DNA of 64,000 nt from Calliopum simillimum. Lineage: Eukaryota > Arthropoda > Insecta > Diptera > Lauxaniidae. Positions within the stretch are counted from its first letter, which is position 1. Every line of letters begins with the position of its first letter. Position numbers and translations under genes: made by a program. Positions 1 through 10,561 of the stretch are shown here, piece by piece. The notes under the pieces are model-generated. The model had not been told where the DNA came from, did no database searches, and saw only the letters and a program-made list of their open reading frames with translations. The stretch is taken from the NCBI GenBank assembly GCA_951812925.1, contig OX638369.1:42961061-43025060 (forward strand). Reading direction: 5' to 3'.

Positions 1-1419
1 TTCTCTTACCTTAAATAAGAATTCAAATTTATACCGTGCATTATCTTTAACAAATAAATAGCACAAAAAATTCCAAGGCGTACCTTCATTGAAACAACAA
101 CGAACAGCAGGGACAAAGCAAAGCGATTTGGTGATGCCAATAAAATGAGCTTGCAATTGCGGAACCGCCATATCGACGACGACAAACGGCCACGAACATC
201 TTTATTCATGGCAACTTTTAATTAAAATCCACTCACGTTCCAAGTCCGAAGTTAATTGTTGGAAAACTGCAACGCCAAGTGCATTAACTAGAGATGATGA
301 TGTAGTGGATGAGCGTGAAGACCGAGAAGAAGAAGCAGCAGAAGTGCAAACTATCGAACAAAAGGCTGTGAAACTGCAATGGAGCTCACGGCTCATTATG
401 AATTTTTATCTGAGATTGTTTGCACTTTTTTATTGCGCTTTTTGTATTCGATTGGATAGAAGCTGCTGAAAAATAATTTGCTTTATAGATAAAAATAAGA
501 AGAAGACGAAGAAAAATCACAGACAATGGGGAATCCAAGAGAATCGAGTGATGGTGGTTAAGTGATTGCTTGGTTGTGCGTTGTCTAGTCAAGGTTTTCC
601 CTCAACAGCTGCAGCTGTTGCTGTTGGTGGCCATAGCAGCAAATTCAATTCATATGCTAAAGGAAGTCCAGCAACAACCACTCCTACTTAACAACAACAG
701 CAAAATGCAAAAAGAAGAGAATGTCTTTATAATTACGAAACAAAAACTAATCGATGAGATATCAATATGCTCAGCCTCATGATCGTGGGGAATGTTGATG
801 ATTTATTGATTTTGCATTCTATGCTGAATTGAAGTCACATATTGGTGGCCATTGTAGTCAGTTCAGGCGGTTCAGTGTTTACCGCCATCCACTGTTGTGT
901 TTTAATTTCCATATTCCCTCTTAGTATTCTCTGTATTTATGAGGCTTAGATTATCTTATCTAGATACTGATTAAATCAATTTGATGCGCGTGCGCAAAAG
1001 CGTATCTTCACAACTGACAGTAATCACGTGAGTACTCGTTTTTTTTTTTTTTTTTGCTGCACTCAAATTTATCAGGGTGATACAAAAAATATTTATATTT
1101 TGTATTGTTTTTACTAAAAATATGCTGGTGATTTTTTATTTTTTTTTTTTTGTTAAGTGTTCATTCATATTGGCTTAAAACCAGTTTAGTTTATGCCCCA
1201 AAAAAGTCATTTATAAAAAATTTGTTGGTTAGTTTTTTTTTAATTTACAACTTTTAAGTGTACTTGGAAGAAAAATGGGTATTTGGTGTTGTGATGTAAA
1301 ATATTTGATTGATTATTTGAAAAGTTTTTCTTAATTTTAGATAAAATATCTGTAGGGTCGAATGCCCCTTCAGTACGCAGAATTAATTTATTCGGTAGAC
1401 ATAAGTTTTTTTAATATAG
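1..1419. other. Unique non-coding DNA, no gene recognised
   Basis: AT-rich sequence with GAAGAAGAAGCAGCAG-type and CAGCTGTTGCTG-type triplet patches and long T tracts near 1039 and 1138. Short open frames on both strands match no family I know and look like chance frames through triplet-rich DNA. It looks like ordinary fly intron or intergenic sequence. Confidence 0.5.
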
Positions 1420-1421
1420 TA

Positions 1422-2996
1422 CAGTACCTCTCCATTGAATTGCGAACGATGCAAAATAATTCAAACTACAACTTTTGCTCAAAAATACAGCAGTATTATT
1501 GGATCAACAAGAATAAAAAATTAGGCCTTACTAATTCAAATTATTTTGATTTTATTATATCGGCTATAAATTAATAATCGAATCAGTATTTTGTTGCTCC
1601 ACCCTAATTTTTTGAAACTGCCTTAATTCTATTTGGCAAAACCTTAGTACAATTTTTTATCAATTTTTTTTACTTTCATAATTTTTCCAGATATGATCAT
1701 TTTCGGACACTTCCAACAGGTGGTTCAAGTAAAGAGAGCACATCCAAATTTTAATGAATTTAAGCAATTCTTGCTAGCCCTGGATGTATGCAAGGTGCCC
1801 CATCTTGCATGAATAAGTATTGAGGAGGAGAATGCTTTCAATTGTTGAAGTGTGGCTGTTATATGTTTTAAAGTACCTCTATGTACTGGCCAGAGCGCAT
1901 AGCTCCTTCAAGAAAGTGTATGGGACCTGGTCTTTCAGCAAAAATGCAGCCCCAAATCATTACTGCAGGTAGATGTTTGACTGTTGGAACTGTCCAATCA
2001 TTGGAATACCATTCTCCCGTCCTCCTCCGGACATATTTTGCAGATACTGTAACGGCTTCTAGACGAGACTCCAGGCTAAAAATTACCTTCGAAAAAAATT
2101 AAAATGCGGAGATTTTAAGAATTTCTTTAAACCAATCTAACTGCACAACACCCCTTAGTTTGAAAACATACTTTATTCCAGTAGTTAAGACCAAGATCCT
2201 TATGCAATTGTGCCCACAAAAATTGCCGTCGGCGCAATTGTTCAGTCAATTTTGGCTTTTATGCTGACCTACTGAAAACAGAACAAATTTCATGAAATCG
2301 TCTTCCTAGATTATGTCTCGTTGTATGGACTCCATCGCTTTTTAAGTCATTACAAATACTCCTAAATGTTACGGTTTGGTTCTCCAATGCTTTTTGCATA
2401 GTTAATCTGTCGTCTCTCTTAGTGGTTTTCCGCTTTTCTCTACAATTTGCTTGACTGTTAGTAGTTGAATTCTTATATTCCTTTGCAGTTTAGAACACTA
2501 ATGGCTACATTTTTCGCTTTATCTGAATAGCTTGAACCCCTATCTTTCCAAGGAGCTACTAGATGCATATTTTTTTCCACTTAAATGACAACTTTAAAAC
2601 CCATTTCTAAATTACAGGACATTAATTAGAATTTGAGAAAGTTTTAAATTCTGGCTACCATTTTAATACATTTTTTTACACGCACTTATTTTCTAATCAT
2701 CTATCCTTTGTCGCTGTTAAGAAATTTGACCACCTATTAACTTTTTCTTCAACAAATTGCACAAATTTTGCAAGTAATATGAAAATCTGAATAACTGAAA
2801 TTACTTCCATCGAGAGTTTCTCCTAATATTTTCACAAACGGGCATCAAATTTAATTTTTGAGAAGATGCTTACAGAGCCTAAATACAGTGCAACTCAACT
2901 GACCTTACTTTTGATTTTTTTTTATGCAACACTCTACGCGATATACTTGATTTTACGAAAAAATTCTATTATTCGCAATTCAATGGACAGGTACTG
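1422..2996 (-). mobile_element. Full-length Tc1-like DNA transposon relic
   Basis: Both ends carry a terminal inverted repeat of about 27 bp, beginning CAGTACCT and containing TCCATTGAATTGCGAA, at 1422-1448 and in reverse at 2970-2996. The two copies differ at only one or two positions. TA dinucleotides lie directly outside (1420-1421 and 2997-2998), as expected for Tc1/mariner target duplications. The interior holds a decayed transposase on the minus strand. The length of 1.58 kb suits a complete Tc1-like element. Confidence 0.8.
1600..2450 (-). pseudogene. Decayed Tc1-like transposase (DDE_3)
   Basis: On the minus strand, patches of a Tc1-family transposase can be read across several frames. 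Around 2080-1880 one frame gives a block with ESRLEAVTVSAKYVRRRTGE, then PAVMIWGCIFAERPGPIHFL, which is the WGC...G.GPL.F core between the first and second catalytic acidic residues. The first aspartate of the usual SDES is replaced by leucine. Near 1810-1780 MQDGAPC is the conserved QQDGAPCHTA segment that carries the second aspartate. The glutamate-containing C-terminal part is not recognisable. Stops and frameshifts are frequent, so the gene is dead. The N-terminal third (2100-2450) is only weakly recognisable. Confidence 0.75.
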
Positions 2997-2999
2997 TAT

Positions 3000-3773
3000 A
3001 CCTTTTCTGCAGTAACAGATTTAATATCTTCCATGCATAATTGGCTTCACAATTAATCATACCAGTCGTCAAAGTTCCAACTTTCCAAAATAGAAGTTTT
3101 TAAGTGTCTGTGAAATCTCTCTTTTACTCTTGACTTGATCATGATACAACGTCGCAAATTCTCAGTAGTAATTTTCTTAATTTTTCCATGGTAAATATAG
3201 TAGCCTTGGTGCTTCTAAGGTTGTTTTACAAAAATAGTTAATAAGTGATTGGTTTTCATATATTGTTTTTAAATGATTAATTTTTTTATTTAATCAAATA
3301 TCTAAAGATCTGCAAAGAGAATCTGCAACAGCATATAAATTTCTGATAATATATTTGATATCAGAAGTGAAATGTATAGTATCTAAGTTTAGTAAGTGTG
3401 TAGGTCTGTGGTAAATCAATTTTATAAATGGTATCTTTTAGCCTTTCACGAGAAGAGGTAAATTGAGTCAACGAGTATGTAAAATTCTTATTGTTCTATG
3501 AAAAACGCAAAATATACCAAACAACAAACTTACATACTTTTGAAAATAAGTTTTTTAAAAAAAAGCTTACTGTTTCATCAATTATATGTTGCTGTTGTCT
3601 TTTTGGTCTTTTTCATTTATTGTTTTTTCATTATTCTTGAAGAGAGAATATAGAATTTGATGTTATGGGAGTGTTTTTTATCAGTGAGACCAACTTAGCG
3701 CTTTCACACCGCATATGGTGCTTTTGGACCGATATTTTGAATGTTTTGCGGTACTTATGAACTTTTACCGATA
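3000..3773. other. Non-coding stretch, nothing recognised
   Basis: AT-rich DNA between the Tc1-like relic and an INE-1-like copy. No open frame, repeat terminus or RNA-like signal stands out. Confidence 0.4.
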
Positions 3774-4418
3774 AAGAAGGAGGCGTAGCAGGTATCGTGA
3801 AGTATATATATTCTTGATCAGCGTCACTTTCTGAGTGGATATAGTCATGTCCGGTTGTCTGGATGTCTGTCTGCCCGTTGAAACCATTTGATTATTTGTT
3901 GTGAGCAAGATAATAAGATTTAGGTAAATACATTGCTTTCATTGTCAATGTTAGCTTGACATATTGAAAAAGAGAAAAATCGGTCAACGCACACGCCAAC
4001 CGCCCGTACAATAAATATATTCAAAATGCAACTTAAGGATAATTTTTCAAAATATACATAAATACAAAAGACGGTAAGCGCAAGACAAAGCAAACTAAGA
4101 CAAGAGGGCTAGGCACCTCCTATATAAGCAAAAGCTTGAAAGTCTTTTGAGATACACCGACTAATTTTACTCAGCCAGTAAAAACACTCTGAGTAAAAAC
4201 TATACGAACTCGGACATATACCATACAAGAAAAAAGTTCGTAATTCTGTAGTCCAAGTGTTATTTGCCGTAAAAAAACAAAATTTCACCCAGATGGAATA
4301 CTTAAGTAGTATAATACAATAGTTAGCTCAAGATCTGAGCATAGAACTAAGTAAACTGGTCAAGAGGGCATGGCATTCCCTTAACAAACAAAATTTTTGG
4401 CCAGCCCAAAGGTAACTA
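3774..4418 (+). repeat. INE-1/DINE-1-like repeat, copy E (5'-truncated)
   Basis: It begins with AAGAAGGAGGCGTAGCAGGT and continues through the diagnostic AAGTATATATATTCTTGATC block, a GTCTGTCTG stretch, the ACACGCCAACCGCCCGTACA block, GAGGGCTAGGCACCTCCTAT and a final GGCCAGCCCAAAGGTAACTA. The TATACCC terminus seen in copies A-C is missing and the sequence is more diverged, so this is an older, truncated copy. Confidence 0.7.
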
Positions 4419-4423
4419 ATTAC

Positions 4424-4990
4424 TTTACAATTTTAGTTAAAATATTTATATTTGAACAGACATTTGATTTATATATTTACAAATTTTATACATCTTCTTC
4501 AAATGGGTCAGGTGTAGTTTGTAATGGTACGTAAAAATAATATATTTCTATCTGTCACACGGATGGACCCAGGTTCGATTCCTAGTGCGTTCAGTTGAGT
4601 TTGTTTGTTCTTTCGATTTTTTTTTTTTTTTTTCTCTAGTTTGAACTTTACAATAAGGCTTACATCATAAAAATATGAAACCATTTTTATTTTATAATTC
4701 TAGTAAACAATATTTACCTTTGGCCATTTGGCATTTGCATTTTACTATACCTATTTATCATGTAGGTCAGTAGTGTAGAGGCTTAGAAAGTTTGTAATTG
4801 TAAGTTAAAATGTTATTTTTCTATTTATCATACGGACGGACCGCGGTTTAATACCTAGTGTGGTCAGTTCGTTTTTTTTTTTTTTAAGTTACAGTAAGGT
4901 AAATATAATTTTTTATTATTGGAGAGTTTTCACTACATTGACTTGAAATTCTATTAAAATTTACTACAAATAAAGAACTTTTCTTTGTAT
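4424..4990 (+). repeat. Two adjacent copies of a tRNA-promoter-like (SINE-like) repeat
   Basis: The unit holds a B-box-like sequence (GGTTCGATTCC at about 4572) preceded by GGACC, followed by a T tract, TTGAACTTTACAATAAGG and TTATAATTCTAGTAAA. A second, weaker copy has GGTTTAATACC at about 4851. The same unit recurs near 42880-43237. The B box matches the RNA polymerase III internal promoter consensus GGTTCGANTCC, which suggests a tRNA-derived SINE or a TIR element that captured one. No canonical tRNA fold is complete. Confidence 0.45.
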
Positions 4991-6572
4991 CCGTGTTTGG
5001 TTACAGCGCACCCAAAAACCTAATCAATTACCAAGTAGACTTTGACCCACAATAGGTGCAGCAGCGGGGGACTGGCGAAAAAACGGGCTATGCATGTGGA
5101 TATGGGAGTTTTCCCTTTGGAGCATGATCTTTTTTTTTTTTGTGCGCCTGTGTAATTGTGTTAAAAACTCTTAGTATAATTTCAATATATTGACCACTCA
5201 CAAACACCCTATTTCTCTGAGAATGGCAACGCTTGTCCATATGTTATGTACAAGAATGCAAATTTCTTATGCAAAACGCGTCTCTTGGCAAACGATTTGC
5301 GGAGACAATTTACGCCGCAAAAAGAAATGCAATTGTTGCTACTATAATTTATGTCACTATTGCTGGCCGCAATGTTGATGATTTGTTGCCAATCAATATG
5401 CGCAAAATGAATTCTGACAGATAATGAAAAAAACTAAAGAAAACTCTTGGGATTCATCAATGACATCAAATGCAGCCAAAGCAGCAAATCTTTTGTTGTT
5501 AACGCGTCGTCATATTCTACTGCTGCTGTTGCTGGTGGTGCTGCTAATGATGCGCCTTAGTTGGCAACGCTCTGCGCTATGCATACTTAATTAAAAATGC
5601 AACAAATTATTAAATCTGTCAAAATATGCAGCTCGAAAGATTATGCGATTTTTTTATATTAAATTTGTATTTTAATCCTCTAAATTTAATATGCGCGCAG
5701 TTTTGGTTCTTCTTTTTGCTGTTGCTGCCATTGAGTCTGCTGCTGCCGACACTCAATTTGTCTTTATTTGCCACGCCTCAATGAGCTAGCGCAAGTGGCG
5801 ATATTTTATTTTGGAGCAAAACTTGTGTGCGCCGTCGAGTTTATTAATTAGGCTATGACTTGCCTGCGGCGGACGGCGGCTATGGGCGATAGTTGTTGTG
5901 TTATGGTGGACGATGACGGATTCAAGGGTGGCAGCATTTGTTGTCTGCGATTTATGGAAATCGCGTTGCTGCATAAATTTTGCGGTTCTTCGTGATTTAA
6001 TGCTGTGATGTGACTGTACTGTTGCTGTAATTGGGGATTGTGCGCCTCGCGGCACATCTTCGATGTTGTCCACTTCGTCTTCGTCTTTTTACCGCACGCC
6101 ATAGCAAATGGCGCCAATAAATGTTTGACATGACACTCAAACTGCGCTTCTGATGAATGCACGCATAATAAATTTCAATCTGTTAGTCGGCGGGAATTTT
6201 CAAGTTATTGAAATGTCGGTTAGTGTTGTGAATAATAAATTCGGGCCAAGCATAAATCATGTTATGAGCAATAATGTGAAATTAAATCATCTTAGTGCAA
6301 ATTACTTAATGGACAAATGACTCAGACTTTCCGATACTTTTTGAAGTGGTCAATTGCAAGGCAAAATAATGCGAAGATTTTTTCATTGGAAAACTTAAAG
6401 ATATTTGGACAGAGATAGGAATGAAAGTTATGCCGGCATTTACGCTTTTATTTTTGTACCTACATGTATTCCGAATAGTTTTTCTTTTTCCTTACTTAAA
6501 TATTGAAAGTGATTAGAAGGAAATTCATTTGATTTCATTACAATTTTATGATAGGTATTTTTCCAAAATGTA
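4991..6572. other. Non-coding stretch with triplet-rich unique DNA
   Basis: It contains CTGCTGCTGTTGCTGG-type runs near 5520 and 5710-5745 and AT-rich segments. Open frames of up to 104 codons on the minus strand near 5848-6162 match no family I know. I see no splice-flanked exon that I can defend. It could contain regulatory DNA of a nearby host gene. Confidence 0.4.
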
Positions 6573-6786
6573 GAGGAATGTCGTCCGGGTTGGGCCGCTG
6601 TCAGGGTTGGGCCACTTCTATTTCTCGTATATGGCACGTGCTTCCATCTATGTTATAGCGTCGAATTATTGTTCTCGATGCCAGAAAACTTTTTTAAGCA
6701 TTACTTGTCACCGGGATTGTCAGTAAAAATTTTTGTGCATTCGTGTAGTTTTCGATAGTTAAAAAATTTTGTAATAGCAGTGAAAA

Positions 6787-6825
6787 ATGTCTCGAAACTT
6801 GGAAAAGAACAATACCACCGAAAAA
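6787..6825 (+). other. Candidate first coding exon inside pogo-like remnant 1
   Basis: An ATG at 6787 opens 13 codons (MSRNLEKNNTTEK) that end exactly at a consensus splice donor, GTAAGT at 6826. It lies just inside the left terminal repeats, where a transposase start would be expected. The short basic peptide is only vaguely like the starts of pogo-type transposases. No matching acceptor can be assigned, so this is weak. Confidence 0.25.
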
Positions 6826-6910
6826 GTAAGTATATATATCCATTAAGGGGTGAACCATTATCAAGTTCCCAAAGGGAAAATTCGATTCCCTAACCTGTTC
6901 AAATGTAGTA

Positions 6911-7249
6911 TTGAAATATCGAAAAACACGCTTGTCGTCAGGGTTGGGTCACTCGTGTAGTCAGGGTTGGGCCACATCAATTTTGGATACCCCCAGAATT
7001 GACACGAACGGAAAAGTAGCGAGTTCTATGGGCAAGCACGAGAAAACAACGAGTGTAACGCACGAGGAACTATCGACTTCTTCTCGGATTTCAACTTCTT
7101 CGTCTCATGAGTACACCCTTTCTACGATTTTGGCATTGGTCGGGCCTCTGCAAGCGGCCGCGCCAACAGTGAAATCTAATCGGGGGCGCCGCCCAATAAA
7201 AATCACGTTCTTAACCCCCCCAGAGAACCCCGAAGAGTTACGTGAATAG
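6911..7249 (+). pseudogene. Possible pogo-like transposase C-terminal fragment
   Basis: The 112-codon frame ends in a segment with SNRGRRPIKITFLTPPENPE, close in pattern to the R-GRK...S-ILT-TPE linker found downstream of the DDE domain of pogo/Tigger/Jerky-type transposases. After its stop, at 7306-7400, Cys/His-rich patches follow in other frames (CFECKQDVHLKSQSHEKLLC, then CPNC), which may be the remains of a C-terminal zinc-binding module. No DDE core is present. The frame runs through two copies of the GGGTTGGGCCAC motif at its start, so its first 40 residues are unlikely to be real protein. The assignment rests on pattern resemblance only. Confidence 0.35.
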
Positions 7250-7555
7250 CACCAGATGCGCGATGCTTCGAAAACGCCTAAAAAAGTCTGAATCGAAATA
7301 ATTCAATCGCATGCTTTGAATGCAAGCAAGACGTGCACTTGAAGAGTCAATCTCACGAAAAGTTACTATGTATGCCCAAATTGTGATTCAGATTAATGTT
7401 ATTATGGAGATTTCTCATCGGAATTTGGTATAATCGAATAAAAAACAACAAAAAGTTTCATACATATTCATTACCCACTATTTTAGTACATATTGCATCG
7501 ATATTTGGTGGTGGCCCAACCCTGACTACAATGGCCCAACCCTGACTACTTTTTT

Positions 7556-8657
7556 TATACCCTACACCCAGGGTATATTCACTTTGTCCTTCCGTTTGCA
7601 ACGCAGAGAAGGAGGCGTGGCAGGTATAGAAAAGTATATATATTCTTGATCAGCGTCACCTCCTGAGTCGATATAGCCATGTCCGTCTGTCTGGCTGGCT
7701 GGCTGGCTGGCTGGCTGGGTGGCTGGCTGGCTGGCTGTGTGTTGAAATACACTTTTTGGGAAAACTGAGCAAGATAATTCAATGAAATTTGGTACACTGC
7801 CTCCGTCGTCAAAGTTAGCTCGGGGGATTGAAAATGAGCAAAATCGGTCAACGGACACGCCTACCGCCCATACAAAAATTATATTCAAAATGCAATTTTA
7901 GAAGTATTTTTCACGACAATGCAACCACAATACATATAAGTACTACGAATTGTAAGCGCAAGCTCTGATAAAAAACTGAGCGAATTCGGACAAGAGGGCG
8001 TGGCACCCCCATATAAGCAAAAGCTTCAAAACGCTATACTGAAAGCGTTTTTTGAGATATTCGAACCAACTTTGACTCAGACACTAAGAGTCATAAATGA
8101 AAGCTCTCAGCAAAAATTGGTTGAAATCGTACAAGGGGGCGTGGCACCTCCCATATAAGCAAAAATTTCAAAATGATATACTGAAAAAGTTTTTTGAGAT
8201 AATCCAACTAAATTTCACTCTGACACTAAAAACTATGAATGCAAGCTCTGAAAAAAAACTGGGTGTACTCGCACAAGAGGGCGTGGCCCCTCCCATATCA
8301 GCAAAAGCTTCAAAACGCTTTACTGAAAGCGTTTTTTGAGATATTCGAACCAAATTTGATTCAGACACTAAAAATTATAAATGAAAGCTCTCAGCAAAAA
8401 TTGGGTGAAATCAGACAAGGGGGCGTGGCACCTCCCATATAAGCAAAGGATTCAAAATGCTATACTGAAAGAGTTTTTTGAGATAATCCAACAAAATTTC
8501 ACTCTGACACTAAAAACTATAAATGCAAGCTCTGAACAAAAACTGGGTGTACTCGGACAAGAGGGAGTGGCACCTCCCATATAAGCAAAATTTTCAAAAT
8601 ACTGCAGTGTAGGGTATTTATTTTTTGGCCAGGCCAAAATTTACACCCTTACTAGTT
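7556..8657 (+). repeat. INE-1/DINE-1-like repeat, copy A (longest)
   Basis: It starts TATACCCTACACCCAGGGTA, a short imperfect palindrome, followed by the AAGTATATATATTCTTGATC core, GAGTCGATATAGCCATGTCC, a CTGG microsatellite (about 7690-7737) and the CACGCCTACCGCCCATAC block. It ends with GGCCAGGCCAAAATTTACAC and CTTACTAGTTTT. INE-1/DINE-1 elements are short non-autonomous, Helentron-associated repeats of flies with this same core and central tandem repeats; the match is from memory. This copy interrupts the pogo-like element at 6573-8827. Confidence 0.7.
7955..8610 (+). repeat. 142-bp tandem repeats inside INE-1-like copy A
   Basis: The phrase CAAGRGGGCGTGGCACCTCC recurs at about 7991, 8132, 8274, 8416 and 8558, giving spacings of 141-142 bp and about 4.6 units. 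Each unit continues with CATATAAGCAAAAGCTTCAA, a GAGATATTCGAACCAAATTT-type block and GACACTAAAAACTATAAATG. Other copies in the window have one to three units, so the array expands and contracts between insertions. Confidence 0.85.
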
Positions 8658-9109
8658 TTAGTTTGGTCAATAACTCTTTTTTCCGAAATCGCAGCTAGTT
8701 GTCCTAAAGGTATGTTATAGATAAAGGTCCGCACTTTCAACAAAAATAAATAATTTGGTAGTATTCAAATATATAAAAAAGATACAGAGGAAAGTTAAAA
8801 AGTGGCCTAATCCTGACGACATTCCCCTATATATTTTTTTCTTCAGAGACGACAAAGTGATCTTTTAAACGAAATCACCCATCTTCGAGGAGTGATAAAT
8901 AAGTATCCAACTTTTTGGATTTCCCGCACAAAAACTTTAAGTGTAGAAGTATTCCCAGTAACCTTCATCTTTAAGCAGATCACTGTAAAATTATACGATA
9001 GTGGTCATTTAAAATGTGCTCTACAGCCATTGAAAGTGCACAACCTCGTGAATTTCAAAAAATTACAAAAAACCATCACCAAAACCAAGTAAAAGCTTGA
9101 CAAATGCTA

Positions 9110-9870
9110 TGGAAAATCTGTGTCATCAATGTCAATGGTAAAAAGTGGTTTACTGAGTCCTGCTATAGTTGTACCAGCATAAGTGACGCCGGACGCTTCG
9201 ATCGCACAAAAAAAAAAACGCCACATTAGAAATAGTTGATAAAATCCATGGAATGATACTGAACAATCGGAGAATGCAAATGTGTGAAGTGGCTGAGGCT
9301 GTAGGCATCTCAACTGAGCGGGTACATCACATTAGGATGAACGTTTAGGCATGAAACAGTTATCCGCGCGATGGCTGTAGCAATTGCTCACACTCGACCA
9401 CAAACGCAACAAACGTTTTTGCGTCGTTTCGTAATCGTGGACGAAACATGGATCTATCACAAGACACCGGAAACCAAGAAAAAACTAAGATAGTGGGTTT
9501 TTTTAGGAAAAACGTGCCATAAAGAGACCAAGGTGGGTCTGGTGGCCAACAAGATTACGGTCACTGTTTTTTGGGATTCACGTGATGTAATCCACTGCGA
9601 TTACCTTGAAAGGCTAAAACAATCACTGCTAAATACTAATCTTTGCTTTTTGACAGATTGGATATTGATTTGAAGCAGAAATGACCACAGTTCGATAATA
9701 TATAAATGTGCTAAATAAATGTGAAAATTATGAGGCAACGAAAAAATTCTCCAGGCTTAATCCCCTACGATTATTTCCTGTTTCCAGACATGAAGAAATT
9801 TGGGTCGAATGAAGAGGTCATTACTGAAAAAAATAATGCCTGTTTTGAGTTTATGTGCTTTCAATGGCCC
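9110..9870 (+). pseudogene. Mariner transposase relic (frameshifted, internally deleted)
   Basis: From about 9190 a frame reads RFDRTKKNATLEIVDKIHGM followed by RRMQMCEVAEAVGISTERVH, the N-terminal helix-turn-helix region of mariner transposases (compare the family motif REIAEAVGISTERVH). At about 9415-9460 FLRRFVIVDETWIYHKTPET carries the first catalytic Asp (DETWIHHY.PE). At about 9545-9600 VTVFWDSRDVIHCDYLE-type sequence follows in another frame. The HDNAP segment with the second Asp is gone. A segment resembling the PDLAPSDYFLFP...FGSNEEV region, carrying the third Asp, resumes at 9751-9860. Stops at 9346 and elsewhere make it clearly dead. I could not define terminal repeats. Confidence 0.75.
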
Positions 9871-9879
9871 AGATCGCTC

Positions 9880-10561
9880 ATAACAGTAGTCTGCGAATAC
9901 ATGAAAGTTAATGGAAGCAGTTTTGGACTCAAAGTTATTGTGTGGGCAATTCAAAAAACTGGTTACTCATCAATCACCTCTTGTATGAAAAATTCTCTGT
10001 GAAAACGGTGCAACTTTAAAGTCGACCATCAGCGATCGCGCTGAAACTTTAGTCTATTTTTTATTTTGCCCGAAACCGATTTGTTTGGTTTCGAATGTGG
10101 AATGGTATTCATGTTCGGCACCTTTCTACTAAATTTCATGACAAGGGCTAGTATGCGAGATATAATGGGATGTTACAATATGTGTCCCGTAAAAAATGTC
10201 GAAAAATGTGTGGCCAAAAAAGGGTCGATAAATGTGTTGCCAAAAATAGGGTCAAATATTGTGTCGCCAAAGTGTCGAAAGATTTGTCGCAAAAAAATGT
10301 GTCTAAAAATGAGTTTCCATAGAAATGAAGTAAAATGTATCATCAAAAAGTTCCAAAAAATGTGTCGCAAAAAAAAGTTACTTCAACAAAGTCCCGAATA
10401 ATGACCATCTGATCAGTTCCTTATAAGTATCTTATACTAAAAACCTTAATAACGTTCCGAACTAAATCGTTATAATGAGTTTGATTTATCTGATCCAGTA
10501 TAAAATATTCCCTATTAAAACTTTTATGAGAACCTTATTAACTATATGTGGATCATATATA
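9880..10561. other. Non-coding stretch with degenerate AAAATGTGTCGC-type repeats
   Basis: Between about 10185 and 10385 the words AAAAATGTGTCGC, AAAAATGTGTC and GTCGATAAATGTGTTGCC recur irregularly every 20-40 bp. This opens long frames on both strands (10066-10401 and 10173-10370) without protein resemblance. I see nothing else here. Confidence 0.5.

Larger units (their letters stand above)
6573..8827 (+). mobile_element. Pogo-like DNA transposon remnant 1, split by an INE-1-like insertion
   Basis: Inverted termini start GRGGAATGTCGTC (6573, and reversed ending at 8827) and each is preceded outside by TA, the Tc1/mariner/pogo target duplication. The terminal motif GTCAGGGTTGGGCCAC is repeated inside, facing inward: 6582, 6600, 6938 and 6960 on the left; reversed at 7511, 7531 and 8802 on the right. 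Between them lies a fragment resembling the C-terminal part of a pogo/Jerky-type transposase (ORF 6911-7249). Without the nested repeat at 7556-8657 the element is about 1.15 kb, so it is an internally deleted, non-autonomous form. Confidence 0.65.

Noticed and set aside
5848..6162. 104-codon minus-strand frame in unique DNA
   Set aside because: No family resemblance, rich in triplet-derived residues, overlapped by another frame of similar length, and no splice or start context that I can defend.
7562..7888. Ala/Ser/Gln/Pro-rich frames over the CTGG microsatellite in the INE-1-like copies (also near 19372, 27399, 37048)
   Set aside because: The same frames recur because the repeat recurs; they are translations of a non-coding element.
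8097..8637. Repeated 60-80-codon frames (MKALSKNW-type) on both strands
   Set aside because: They are generated by the 142-bp tandem units of the INE-1-like repeat.
10066..10401. Cys/Lys-rich 111-codon frame
   Set aside because: Arises from degenerate AAAATGTGTCGC repeats; no domain is recognisable.
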